From Chamaecyparis obtusa (lineage: Eukaryota; Streptophyta; Pinopsida; Cupressales; Cupressaceae): a DNA stretch of 64,000 nucleotides. The stretch spans positions 1,554,001 through 1,618,000 of the forward strand of contig BSBK01002080.1 in the NCBI GenBank assembly GCA_027943335.1. The letters run 5' to 3'. This document shows, in pieces, positions 37,781-50,400 of this stretch. Position 1 is the first letter of the stretch. Each line of letters opens with the position of its first letter. The translations under genes were made by a program, and so were the position numbers. Below the pieces are notes generated by a model. It worked only from the letters and a program-made list of their open reading frames with translations, did not search any database and was not told the origin of the DNA.

Positions 37781-38059
37781 CAAAGGGGGAGTAGTATATA
37801 GTCACAAAAAATAGTAGTAAAGGGGGAGTACATATAGAATTAAGAAGGAATAATATGTAGCAGCAAGGGGTAGTAGTATTCAGTCATGGAAGTAGTTCAG
37901 TCAAGAAAATGGAGAATATTGAAGAATATTGCAATAGATGGAGGATTCATCCTTGGAAGAGTTTTGATGAGGAAATGGAGAATGTTATATAACAATTTTT
38001 CATTTGGATTGGTGGTTTTTTTCATTCCATATGTTTTCATCAATGCCAAAGGGGGAGAT
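37781..38059 (+). other. Three polypurine tracts before the Copia 3' LTR
   Basis: AAAGGGGGAG at about 37782-37791 and 37819-37828, and AAAGGGGGAGAT at 38048-38059 next to the LTR. The first and last are preceded by similar ATTGATGTC and ATCAATGCC words, so the PPT region was copied. Confidence 0.8.
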
Positions 38060-39375
38060 TGTTGGAGATTTGCCAGCAAGCCAGTGCTGACTATATGTTT
38101 GTCATTGATTACAACATATGGTAAGTAGCATGCGTGAAAGACTTATGCAGTAACATTTGAGTATATGTAGCATGGACATGTTATCAGCATGATATCATGG
38201 ACGCAAAGGTTAATTGTTAGTACATACAGTTATGTAGCAGCTTGTGTTAGTAGTGTTCCTGATAGAGTTACAGGTAGTGTTCTATGAGTGATTGTTCATA
38301 CAGTTATCATGGAGCCTTGCACCTTTGGATATGTGATAGAGACATGTTAGTGTTTCTCCATTCATGGACATAGAGTCTTATGTGTAGTATAAGTGAAGAT
38401 ATGCAGTTGCCATTCACCAGTTGCAATTTCTTGTGTTTATGTTGAAGAGCCGACGGAGATTATATCAGTATAGGAGTTACGCCTATCATTTTGGTATGTG
38501 TTCTTGGATTAGTGATTGGAGAAGATTTAATAATGTTTTTTTAAGAGTGCATGATGTAATTTGTCTTGAGGAGAAAGTATCAATAAATTTGGTAGAGCTA
38601 ACAGTGTGTAACATGCGTCTACACTTATTGATTTGGACAGGTCCTAGTTTGTGTTGTGTGCTTAGTAGAGCTGACAGAGATGTTATTGAAGAGTGTTATT
38701 GTTTCTCTAGTATGATTTCAAGGTGGTTCTAACAGGTTGGCTTGATTATATCATTTAGAGGAAAGATACTTATAGCCGGTCATTTGTGATTGCTAGAAGT
38801 ATGACATGGAGATGAAAGATAAGAGCAGAGAAGAGAGTGCAAACTATTGTGTCATCAAGAAGAGGTCTATGTGATAGAGAAGATAGAGTGTGCTATTCAT
38901 TGGAAATAATCAAGAAAATAGGTATACCTTGTAGTTCACCAAGATCTAGATATAGTGTGTATCTGTTATTCAGAAGGTTGTAGCCTTCACCCACTTGAGC
39001 AATGAGCTCTCAAATAGTGTGTCCTCACCCCTAATAAGGTCAATCATAAAAGACTCCTAACAAGGTTCGACCTTTGACTAGGTCACTGTACTTACTACAT
39101 TGTAAAGATCAACTCCTAACAGGGTTGTAAGATCTTCTAACAAGGATCATTATACACTAGTGCAGTTTTTTAGTGGGTGTCAATTTCCACCAGGGTTTTT
39201 ACCTATTTGGGTTTCCCCATAACCAAAATATTGGTGTTGTGTTCAAGAGTTCTTTCATTGTGTTTATGCTTAAAGTTTAACTATACTTAATTGGATAAAG
39301 AATTGAAACTTGTAGATAACTGATTCAACCCCCCCCCCCCCCCCTCTCAATTATCTCTTGGGACTATTCCTAAAA
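38060..39375 (+). repeat. 3' LTR of the Copia element (1316 bp)
   Basis: TGTTGGAGATTTGCC ... GGACTATTCCTAAAA, with the terminal CA changed. Collinear with the 5' LTR; it has a run of 16 C at 39329-39344 where the 5' LTR has only CCCCTCC. Confidence 0.93.
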
Positions 39376-39755
39376 GATAGCTGTTAGTTCTTAGCCAAAA
39401 TATCTCCAACTTCTCTCCAATGTTGATCCTTAAACTGATCTCATGTAACCTCCCTCAAGCCTACAATCACTTTCTCTAACTGATTTTATTCTTTCCTCTC
39501 AAGGAAATGATTATATTTTGTTCTGTGAAAAAGCTCTCTATGAATGCTTCTCTCAACATTTTAAAATAAACTTCCTTTTCAAACTATAGAGAAGACTATA
39601 CAACCTATTTTAAATTTTGTTTTCACTCTTATTTTTACCTTTTCTCTACACATTTAGCCCACTTTCCTGTAATTTATGCCCAAAACTCACCAAAATTTGA
39701 CAAGTGTCACTAGTTGGTTACATGCTCTAATTGACCCAGGCTTTGACCATCTGAT

Positions 39756-40164
39756 GTAGAGATTCAATGACCTCTTCATTCTCTAGTTCTCAGAATCCAT
39801 CTTCTAACCCTGGTCACATGTGGAGAATGGGCGAATAGCCTATTCTCCAAGTCTTTGAATCTAATTCTTGACCATGGTCACAATTGGAGAATGGGTGACC
39901 AAGCTCATTCTTCAAATCTCTAGATACATTTCTTGACTCCAAGTCACATTCGGAGAACACATGACAAGTCTATCTCCTGATCTCTAAGTGCTATCCTTAA
40001 CTGCAACTCCATTGCGAGAACATGCAACATGTTCTCCCAATCTAAAAATGTTTTCCTCTTGACCTCCAGGATCTAGAGATTGGATGACTAAGGCTATCTC
40101 TGAATCTCTGAATGTATCTTCACTAACCATTAGGATTCGGAGAACTGGTGACTGAGCATTCTCC
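39756..40164. repeat. Array of about 64 bp units with inverted arms, LTR A copy
   Basis: Seven units at spacing 60-66 bp each hold a GGAGA-type word followed about 13-22 bp later by its complement. Examples: GGAGAAT 39822-39828 with ATTCTCC 39842-39848; GAGAACATG 40016-40024 with CATGTTCTC 40028-40036; AGAGAT 40075-40080 with ATCTCT 40096-40101; GGAGAA 40139-40144 with TTCTCC 40159-40164. One unit (39952) pairs only five bases and the first (39756) is weak. Function unknown. Confidence 0.8.
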
Positions 40165-42738
40165 AGATCTCCTAATATGTTCACTAACCTCTAGCCTATT
40201 CAGAGAACTAGTGACCAATCACCACGTGTCACTTCACTGACCAATCAATCTACCATCCTCCTACAAAATTTTAAACTCCTCATCCACCAGCATGCTTCCC
40301 AATGCATCCTCATGTGTGCACACGTCCAGAGCCTCCTACTCTTTCTTCAAACCAAATCTCTCTCACCCCACCAATGTGAGACTAAATCTTGCAGAGTTTT
40401 TAAATACATGCATTTAAAATATTGCCTTTACGCCCAGCTGGCATGCACTAAATATAGGCCCACAAGCTAAGAGACCACACAACTCCCTCTTCACTTCATT
40501 TTACTTCTATCCTAGGCATATTTTCATTTAAATGCCTCCTAAATCCAAATTGTGTTGCATGTGGGATAAACCAACATGCACACCCCTATAAATTTTTCTC
40601 ATCCTTCTTACCTATGCACGCTCCTTTTTACCTCTCTGACCTGGCTTGTGTGGCCAGATCTCTTCATTCCACTTTGTTTATTCCCTCCAAACTAGCCCGC
40701 ACTTCTTCCATTTAACAAAATGTGCCCTCCTTTTCTTGATGCACTCAACCAAGAACTGGTATGCACCCTTCTACTGGCTATCCCTAATTCCCTTTTGAAT
40801 CTTTATGTTCCAGTGCTAGCACGTACTTGTTTCCTTGGTTTGTTTAAACATGTTGCCTCCTTCTAAAACTCATGCACCTCAAGCATGCTGAGTGCGCACC
40901 TCTTCCCTTGGAAGCCTCCCTGCACCCTTCCTTTAAAACCTTTATTTCAAAGCATTCCCCTCCTTGCATTTCAAATGTCAGTCTCCATTTAATCTTGCTA
41001 TGGCACACATTTTTCTCTCCCTAGTACGCACCCTTATATTTTAGCTTGTTGCATGCAAGTGCTAGCACGTACCTTTCCTTGTCTTTAATTCACGAGTGTG
41101 ATGCCTCATCCATTTTTCCTTACACACCAACATGCTCACACACCACACTCCAAAGCTCATGCACTCACATGATTTTAAAACGTGCCTCCTCAAACAATAT
41201 GTGCAGCCCCTTTTATCTTGCATCTAGCATTCAATTTGGTGCACATTCAATAGTTTGCAGACATCAAAATGCTTTGCTTTTGGCTTGGTGTGCTTCTCCT
41301 TCAACCGGCACACACTATCCACTTTGTGATTTTATCCATAGAAAAATGTGACTCCTTTTCAAACTTATTTAAAGCACTGCCTCTTCAAACATTCACACTC
41401 CAGTCTTTGCACTCTATCCTTGGTTTATTAATCACCCTTTTTTATGGTATGCACATACAACACTTTCATACAAATATATGCACATACGACATTAATACAA
41501 GTGCATGCACTACCTAGAACATTTGAACAATTCACTAGGTCCTTTTAAAAATTGGAGCATGCGTACCTATAAAATTAGTGCAAACACTTTCAGGACAAGT
41601 GCACACACAACACCATTAAAGTTTTAAATAGATTGAACATGGCAGTTTTAAGCATGTAAAACATATGAGCGCACGCTCTTACACTTAATAAGAATATGAA
41701 CTTGGAGGTACCTGTAAGAGAATCAACACAATTAAAATCTACATTTTCCCTCTACTTATCCAAATTCATTCACTTGAAGAAGTGTGACAATGGTGCACTG
41801 AAGATCTAATCACACAATTCAAATTTCTCACATTTCTGCAATACTGCCAATTAACACAACTGGCCTCTAGAAGTGGCTCTGAAAATTGACTAAAAGACTT
41901 CACACAAGCACGCCATCAGACATTTTCATTTACTCCCAACATGTGAGTACACATGCCAAAGGAGATTGTAAAGATATAATTGAGCCCAAAGATATCACTA
42001 ACTAAACATAGCACTCTGAAACATTGATTTCCATCTGTACTGCCAAATCTGCACAAATCACCCTCAGAATCAACTTTGAAAACTCACCAACTAAGATCTT
42101 CATGAACCGGAATCTTGGGTATTGATTCACTCCCATACAAGGTAGATGAATCCATGATTAGCATTATTAGAAGACCATAAGTTGAAACTCCATTAAACAC
42201 CAAATTTAGCTTATTAGAAACATTTTGGAATAAAATAGTGGAATATGCAGAAATCTGATTTAGAATTGGCTTAGGAAAGTGACCAAATGGATTGGTAGAG
42301 ATCCAAAAATATTAAGGGAGGATCACTCCTAGGTCTAAAATGAAGAACAACCCTCAATTCTACTTGACTTTGAACCAGGAGAAAATTGGGAGACCACAAA
42401 GTAGGTCATCCAGAAATCTGGACTATGCACACTTGGTGAAACATTACAAATCGAAAAAGGAACAGCTCTGGGAAACAGGTCAAACGGGCACATGGAGGGA
42501 TAAAAATGGTCATGGAGACTCAATCACATTCCTACAACATGATGCAATAACCCTCATACTATGACTATTCACTATGCATAAGAGGCAAAGCTCCGAAGTA
42601 GGCAACTTTATGAAATTCTGGAAAGACATCAAATGTAGATTTCTGAAAACACGTCGAAAAGGCTACTTCCTAAACATACCAGAATTGAAAAATGAAACCT
42701 CAAACCCATTAAAAATGTCAAATGATAAGTGGTAAACA

Positions 42739-42752
42739 CCTTACCCAAGTGG
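42739..42752 (-). other. Polypurine-like tract of array element A
   Basis: Minus-strand CCACTTGGGTAAGG immediately before the LTR start TGTTTACC; the same tract abuts LTR B at 51624-51637. Confidence 0.6.
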
Positions 42753-43089
42753 TTCCTCATGAAAATCAACAGATCTCTTTCACGTATGCACTGAAATGTG
42801 ACATTCCATAATTATTTTCAGGGGCACAAACTTACACTTAGAGAAATTTTCAATATGGACTGAAAAATATAATCAATATTTTTTGAGCTCCAATAGAGGC
42901 TCTGATTGGCGACACATGCCCCTTATGGGCATGTAGAGGATTTAGAATCTCATGGTACATTAGACCAACCAAACAAGACCAACCAAACCTTCGCTTTCTC
43001 ATTGAAACAAGGGAATCCCAAAACCAACTACCGAAAAACTAAAACAAAGAAACTTTACAAAATTTATAAATATTTACAAAGGGATTAAA

Positions 43090-45297
43090 ACTCTGTCACT
43101 ATGAATCACCATTTACCTCTATTAAAGATGAAATTCTTATTTCCACGAATCAAAGGTAATCTGAAACGATTACTTTCTTTGACAAGATCAATCACACTGC
43201 CACAAATATCCAGTATATTATAAAGAAAATAACCAACACTTTCACTATCATTGAACATTTGGAAATCATTAAAAATCTGAAAATGTTGATCATTGTGCAA
43301 CATAAAAATGTTACACTATTCAAAACTTCTAACCAACTTAGGAAGAAAACACTTTGACTCAACCATAAAGCTGGAAATATGCTAGCCTTCTTGAAAAATT
43401 ACTTGAACATCAAAATAAAATTTTTGAAACTCAACTCTACATATACCATGTGAATGTTCAAGAAAATCACTATGAACCACAATGTGTGGCTTCAAATTCA
43501 AATCATTATGAAAAACATCAAGATGTTGCACTGGGAAAATGAAAGACTCAAATTCTAACTAATAATTGATACATTCTTCCTGATTATTTTCAGCCTCTTT
43601 TAAAAACAAAGCATCATCATTCATTTCATCACATTCTTTGAGAAACATACATACCTCTGGCTGAAACAAATAATCAGTTGTAAAACTTGAAACATCTTCC
43701 ATCTCTTCATGAAACATCTTAAAATGTGGCATGAACAAATCAATAGGCAACCCATTACATATATCCTCATCTTGGCACATATTTTCTAGGCACGAATCAC
43801 TATCATAGGAAACATTGTTTGCATTGCTAATTTCTGTTTGACAAGACATAGTTTCCATACCATTAACAATATCACAACTACTAATGTCTATAAAAAATAA
43901 GTTGACCTCTATTTTTGGTGAAGAATCATAATCATTGTCAATCTCATAACCATAAGAAGTGCTTTCTTGAAAACTTTCATAAACTGGCTCATACAAATCT
44001 AAAAGAAAATCCACTTCAACATTTTTAGCTGAATTGTCACTTATAAAACTTTCATTTTCATATTCAGAATTCTCCAAATTAATAGAAGAATTTGAAAATA
44101 CTGACATTGACTCATGACTACAAATTGAATGCATCTCAGACATTTCACAAACATTAAATACCTCAAATTCTGAATCATGAAAATCATTCAAATGACAAAC
44201 ACCCTATTGTAATTTAGAAAAAGAAGGCATCTCTATAGGCTCATAGGAATCAACATACTTGTCAACCAAGCAATCACAAAGATCATTTGCAAGATCTCTA
44301 ATGTTATCAGTGTTTTCTGCAACAACGTCATCATACTGCTTCTCTTGAACTACTATTGTTGAGAATTCATTTTCCCTCAAATCATACATCTCATTTTTCT
44401 TTTCAATTTGGAGCTGACTATACTCATCACAAACAACATTAGGCTCATAAATTTGACACAATCATAAAAGCTCAACCTAATTTTCATTAGTTGACATTAC
44501 ATCAACTAGATCATAACATTCACCATGATTTTCACTACTTACCAAAATCACTGAGTTAGTGCCAGCATTTGGGAAAGTCACCTCGTGAAGTCTTGTATTT
44601 TCAGCACCATGAAGTTTTGGCAATCCAAACGTCTTCATCCTTTCTATATCTGATGACAATTGAAAATCATGATACAAGTTGTGTGGTCCTTGTCTCTCAA
44701 CAAGTAACCCATCTTACTGTCAAATGCAGCCAAATAAATAACCAAAGACAATGCATCATGGGGTCTACATTTCTCAGGAATTTTCTTTAGTGTTGTCCCA
44801 AATCTGAAATTAAAAGCATTCACTAACTCATCCTTTTCTATGTGAATGTCAATAAGATCAATTAACAAGCTATAATCACAAATGAACTCTCCGACAGTTT
44901 CATTAAATGTTGATTCAAAATCCTTCCATGAACAAATAGAGTACTGAGACAAAACTAAAAACCATTCCCTAGCATTTCCCACTAGTGACTGCATAAACAA
45001 TCTCATAATCACATCTTCATGGCTGACCTCAAAATCTTCCATCAAATTCATTAATGCATTCAAATGATTTTTAGCCGACTCTTCCTTTCCCCCACTAAAC
45101 TTAGGTAGGAATTTTTTTATTTCTAGGGGTATTACATTTGGGTAACCTAGAATGCCCTCAAAATCTAGAGGTGAATAACACTTGAAACTTCTTTTATCTC
45201 CTAGCTGGGATAATCTATGGGACATGTTTACATTCAGAGATACACAAGGCTGGAAATATTTAGAGTACATTTCTACTTTCCTCTTACAAGTAACCAC
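43090..45297 (-). pseudogene. Gypsy gag-type ORF with acidic extension, copy A
   Basis: The minus strand starts at 45297 with a basic stretch (MVTCKRKVEMYSKY). A retrotransposon gag core follows: IKKFLPKFSGGKEESAKNHL, VIMRLFMQSLVGNAREWF and ICSWKDFESTFNE. After about 210 codons a 1 bp loss relative to copy B shifts the frame near 44680. The frame then continues as a long acidic, S/E/D/C/N-rich region (about 44677 to 43559 with few stops) and further to about 43090. No zinc knuckle, protease or pol is present. The acidic part has no family that I recognise. It is dead here, but the same order in copy B shows it was one ORF of roughly 700 codons. Confidence 0.75.
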
Positions 45298-45652
45298 AAC
45301 CTTGTATATGAAAACTTAAGCATACATTCTTATGCAGATTTTATCCATAATAAAAATGACATATCCCTTTGAAAATAATTTGCATATACCATTAAATCAC
45401 AATAGCTTAATCTACTCCAATTCTTGTGTGCAAGATACACTAGCTCTTCCCTTTCACTTAGTGCTTATAATCACTGAATAGGGAAATATTTTTTGCACGT
45501 TAGTTTCATGAAGAAACTTGATATGAAAATCAAAATACCTAGAAATGTTGTGACTTTTGCAAAACATTGATCTGAAGCCTCCTCCAAATCACCTTTCCAA
45601 CTCTTTGTGAAGTCGCCACCTCTTTGTAGAGGACAAATCTGAATTAGCTGAG

Positions 45653-47207
45653 AAACTTTTTTTTTGTATTAACATAGTTCAATAATTGGGTTACATCATA
45701 ACTTTGAATAGTATCCAGACCATATCAAATCTTACATATACAATCACAAAGTTTTGTTCTGATATTACATTACATATCATCACTTATGCTTTTTAATACA
45801 AAAAAATCATATAGAAATATTTCCCTTTACATATCTACAATATTATTATCAGAGCCTCTACTAGACAAAAAGGATATTAGCAAAAGAAATAGTTCCTCTT
45901 GTTATCTGTGTGTACTTGGCCCTGGTAACTTTCTGTCTTCAAGGTGGAGATCTTTGATGAACTAGTTAAGATTCTCAAGCTCCCTCTATCTAAGCATGTC
46001 TTTGTGCATGGAAAATTACTGGCATGATATAATATCTTCTTTGTGGATCAACAGTTGGCCCTCCCTCATGAGAGTCATAAATCTATCCTTGGATATCTCT
46101 AAAGTGGCAAAAACCTGTGACATGATATGAAAATGAGTGAGTTTACATCCAAACTCAGTAAGTTGTCTCCTTCTCTTCTAAAAGATCTCTCCATTTCATT
46201 CCTTCCACAAAAACCAAAGAATCTCACATGTAAGGACATACCAAAAAGTATTCACTTTCAGATAAAAAGACTCAACATAACTAGCTAATATTTCAGACCA
46301 AGATAGGCCAAGTTTACTATTCCAATCAATAGGAGACCAAAAGAAAATAGACCAAATACTCCAAGAAAAATCACAATTAAAGAACAAATGCTCAAAAGAC
46401 TCAGGAATAGAACAAAAATCACACCAAATAGGCTCTCCTAGATTATGGGGCAAAGAGTTACCAACTGCTAGTTTCTTCAAAAGAAATATCCATCTAAAAT
46501 GGGTTTTCTTTGGTTCACAAGGGGAGTGCTAGAAAATGCTAAAAAAGATTTTCCATTTGGAGACCGAGATATCCAACCCCCAGCCAAGGTTCACCCTCTC
46601 AAAAATATCAAACTTATCTTTCAGCATATTGTAAATTTGCTTTGTATATATCTTATTAAATTCACTACCATCCTTTCATTTAATCCATTGCATGAATTGT
46701 GTGGTGTTCACACTTCTACCAGGAAAGAAATGACCAACAACTTTAGATAAAATAGAATGTCTTTTTCTAAGTGCTAGGGATTTTATACTTAGCAGATAGT
46801 TCATCCCAATACCCTAGCCGATTTTCAATCATAACATCTTGTATAAGGGAAATGTCGTAATTTGATCAATTTTTAGCAAAGCAACTTTGAGTTAATACCA
46901 GGGGTTTGCCATTAGCCTCCACTCCCCACCAAATAGACCTATCCAACACAGAGTATGTAGGAGGACCACCACTGGATCCCTTGAATAGGAGATCCCTCAC
47001 CTGAACCCATGCTTTCCATATGGACTAAAAAACCTTGGAGCCAAAAACTGAAAGATTCATTTTTCCCATCATCTTATCACAAAGAGGTAAATTTTTTAAC
47101 CCTTTTCCTTTCTTAATACATGATCTATTGATATTGTTCCTGATCAACATCTTCCATGGTTCATCACCTGTCATAGCTTGTCTAATCCACTTGGAAGCCA
47201 AACTTTT
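45653..47207 (-). mobile_element. 5'-truncated L1 (LINE) insertion with AAACTTTT target duplicates
   Basis: The insert 45661-47199 separates AAACTTTT (45653-45660) from AAACTTTT (47200-47207). Copy B of the internal region reads straight through this point near 54557. A T-run at the left edge on plus is the poly(A) tail of a minus-strand copy. Only the 3' part of L1 is present, as expected from incomplete target-primed reverse transcription. Confidence 0.88.
46190..47199 (-). pseudogene. L1 ORF2 C-terminal relic with RT zinc-binding (zf-RVT) domain
   Basis: The minus strand from the truncated end reads LASKWIRQAMTG, then SIWWGVEANGKPLVLTQ (about 46960-46905), and then the zinc-binding motif WCDFCSIPESFEHLFFNC (about 46425-46370). 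It ends near 46196. This is the region after the RT of plant L1 ORF2. The RT core itself is missing. Stops and frame changes occur between the segments. Confidence 0.8.
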
Positions 47208-47420
47208 CCCAACTATGAACCTTATTTAAAACTAGTAAACATAATCTTCACAGGATATTGATTATTTGTCAAGATCACTGATACATCAAATTTTTATTCT
47301 AACAACACACCGATCAAACAGAGAACTCAGAGTCACTACTCACACTTGGTGAGAAGATATAACAATTTTTTGAAACTTGACTCTATACAATGGACTACTC
47401 AAACAAAGCCTTCTTATGGT

Positions 47421-47441
47421 CAATCCCCAATAGAGTCACCA
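47421..47441 (-). other. Primer binding site, array element A
   Basis: Minus-strand TGGTGACTCTATTGGGGAT begins three bases after the LTR B end. The TGGYGACTC...GGGGA form resembles the PBS known for Ogre/Tat-type gypsy elements (Arg tRNA), an assignment made from memory of the family. Confidence 0.7.
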
Positions 47442-47444
47442 TTT

Positions 47445-50400
47445 TAATGGTCTCCTTTTTTGTACTACATAAAGATTTACAATATGATTGACAAACTAAT
47501 GTCATTGACTCTCTAAAACCACTCCAAATCTGACAAGAAAAAAGGGTCAATTAACAAGGACCAAGAGAATGATCCTCCTACTCTTCGAGCCTTAATGCTC
47601 AGGCGGCTATACCTATGGATTCACTTCTTGAAATGAATCATAAAACATATTTGCATTTACTCAACACAAATACTATTCATTAATGTCCTTTACATACTAA
47701 CTAAAAGATTTTATCATTTATAAATTTGTTTGATGATGAAGAAATTGCCTATTAAGAACATGTCAGTGTCTTATTCTAGGGCATAGAGTCATATACAACA
47801 TACATCCACAAGAAATTTAACTCAAAAACACCCAAAACCTAGAACAACTACTTTGCAAATTGTTCCTCTTACTCCCACATTCAGACATCAAATTCTCATG
47901 AAGACTATAAATTATCTGAAACTATCTTTAAGGATTTAATCCCGCCCTTGGAAGGAACTCAAAGAAAACTACACAATCTACTTTGTAAACCATACATTAA
48001 TTCTGCTTTGCAACATTAACATATAAGAACTCAAGTCTACAACAAGAAGGCATACACAAATTTGAGATGGGATTCTAGTGTTTTCTCATTAAAAATCTTC
48101 AATATCAATACATTAACAATGGTAGAATGCCAAAAAAGACTCTAGACAAAATTCTCTCTATTCAGTTCTGAATTTCACCATCCTTGTACAACAATGGAGA
48201 AGAAAACAGATATAGGAAAAATGAAAACTAGATCAACCACTGATAGTTGTTAGTTCTTAGCCAAAATATCTCCAACTTCTCTCCAATGTTGATCCTCAAA
48301 CTAATCTATAACCTCCCTCATGCCTGCAGTCACTTTCTCTAACTGATTTGATTCTTTCCTCTCAAGGAAATGATTTGATTCTATTTTGTGAAAAAGATCT
48401 TCGTGAATGCTTCTCTCAACATTTTAAAATAAATTCCTTTTCCAACTATAGAGAAAACTATAAAGCCTATTTTAAATTTTCTTTTCACTCTTATTTTTAC
48501 CTTTTCTCTACACATTTGGCCCACTTTCCTACACTTTATGCCCATAACTCACCAGAATTTGAGAAGTGTCACTAGCTAGTTGCATGCTCTAATTGACCCA
48601 GGCTTTAACCATCTAATCTGGAGATTCACCAACCTCTTCATTCTCTAGTTCTCGGAATCCATCTTCTAACCCTGATCACATCTAGAGAATGGGAGAATAG
48701 CCTATTCTCCAAGTCTCTGAATCTAATTCTTGACCATGGTCACATTTGGATAATGGGCGACTAAGCTCATTTTCTGAATCTTCGAATACATTTCTTAACT
48801 CCAAGTCACATTTGGAGAACACGGGACAAGGCTATCTCCTAATGTCCAAGTGTTATCCTTAACCACAACTCCATTGCGAGAACATGCATCTACAAGTTCT
48901 CCCAATCTCAGAATGTTTTCCTCTTAACCGCTAGGATCTGGAGATTGAGCAACTGAGGCTATCTCCAAATGTATCTTCACTAACCGCTAGGATTCAGAGA
49001 ATTGGCGACTAAGCATTCTCCATATCTCCTAATATGTTCACTAACCACCAACCTATTCAGAGAACTAGCGACCAGCCACCACGTATCACTTCACTAACCA
49101 ATCGATCCACCATCCTCATCCAAAACTTTGAAGTCCTCATCTACCAGCATGATTCCCAATGTAGCCTCATGCACACTCACATCCAGAGCCTCCTGCTCTT
49201 TCTTCAAACTATCTTGTGAGTGCACTTCCATATAAACACTCCAAATCTCACTCACCCCACCAATGTGGGACTAAATCCTATAGAGTTTTTAAATACATGC
49301 ATTTAAAATATTGCCTCTATGCCTAGCTGGCATGCACTAAATTCAGGCCCACGAGCTAAGAGACCACACAACTTCCTCTTCACTTCATTTTACTTCTACC
49401 CCGGGCATCTTTTCATTTAAACGCCTTCTAAATCAAAATTAGGGTGCATGTGGGATAAACCCACATGCACACCCCTTCACATTTTTCTCTTCCTTCTTAC
49501 CTATGCGCGCTCCTTTTTACCTCTTTTGCCTAGCTTGTGCACCTAGATCTCTTCATTCCACTTTGTTTATTCCCTCCAAACTGGCCCGCACTTCTTCCAT
49601 TTAACTTCACACACCCTCATTATCTTGATGTGCTCAACCAAGAACTAGTACGCACCCTTCTACTAGCTGCCCCTAATTCCCTTTTGAATCTTTATGTTCC
49701 AGTGCTGGCACGTGCTTACTTCCTTGGTTTGTTTAAACATGTCACCTCTTTCTAAAACTCACGCACCTCAAGTATGTTGAGTGCGCACCTCTTCCCTTGG
49801 CAGCCTCCAAGAACCCTGCCTTTAAAACCTTCATTTCAACATATTCCCCTCAAATTTCAAATGTTAGTCTCCATTTAATCTTATTGTGGCATGCATTTTG
49901 CTCTCTTTGGTATGCACCCTTATGTTTTAGCTTGCTTCTTGCAAGTGCTAGCATGTACCTTGCCTTGTCTTCAATTGGTGAGTGTGTTGCCTCATCCATT
50001 GTGCCTTACGCACCAGCATGCTCACGCACCATGCTCCAAAGCTCACGCACTCACCTAGTTTTAAAACATGCCTCCTCAAACAATAAGTGCAGCCCCTTTT
50101 GTCTTGCATCTAGAATTTAATTTGGTGCGCATTCAACAGTTTGTAGGCATCAACATGCTTTTCTTTTGGCTTGGTGTGTTGCTTCTTCAACTGGCATGCA
50201 CACTCCACTTTGTGATTTTATCCATAGAAAAATGTGACTCCTTTTCAAACTTATTTAAAGCATTGCCTCATCAAACATTCACACTCTAGACTTTGCACTC
50301 TATCCTTGGTTTATTAATCACCCTTTTCTATGGTATGCACATAAAACACTTTCATACAAATATATGCACATCTGACATTAACACAAGTGCGCGCAGTACC

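Larger units (their letters stand above)
32228..39380 (+). mobile_element. Full-length Copia retrotransposon, decayed, with target duplications
   Basis: The element spans 32233-39375 (7143 bp) with 5' LTR 32233-33535, PBS, one polyprotein region, three PPT-like tracts and 3' LTR 38060-39375. Target copies are GACAG (32228-32232) and GATAG (39376-39380), differing by one transition. The unoccupied site can be read in the sister LTRs: CTGACAGCTATCAG near 56837 and CTGATAGTTGTTAG near 48239, each with a single copy of the 5-mer. Domain order PR-IN-RT-RNase H is that of Copia. Confidence 0.95.
31433..42738 (-). repeat. LTR A of the array, split by a Copia element
   Basis: It starts TGTTGGTATCC at 31433 and ends GGTAAACA at 42738 on plus. 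The Copia element and its target duplicate occupy 32233-39380; the net LTR is about 4.16 kb. It is collinear with LTR B (47445-51623) and LTR C. Short plus-strand frames such as 41046-41351 recur in all three LTRs with different breaks and are not supported as genes. Confidence 0.88.

Noticed and set aside
41046..41351. Plus frames in the array LTRs (also 49797-50120, 58411-58851) rich in His, Cys and Ser
   Set aside because: They lie in LTRs, opposite to the element's strand, and start and stop at different points in the three copies, so conservation is that of the LTR DNA.
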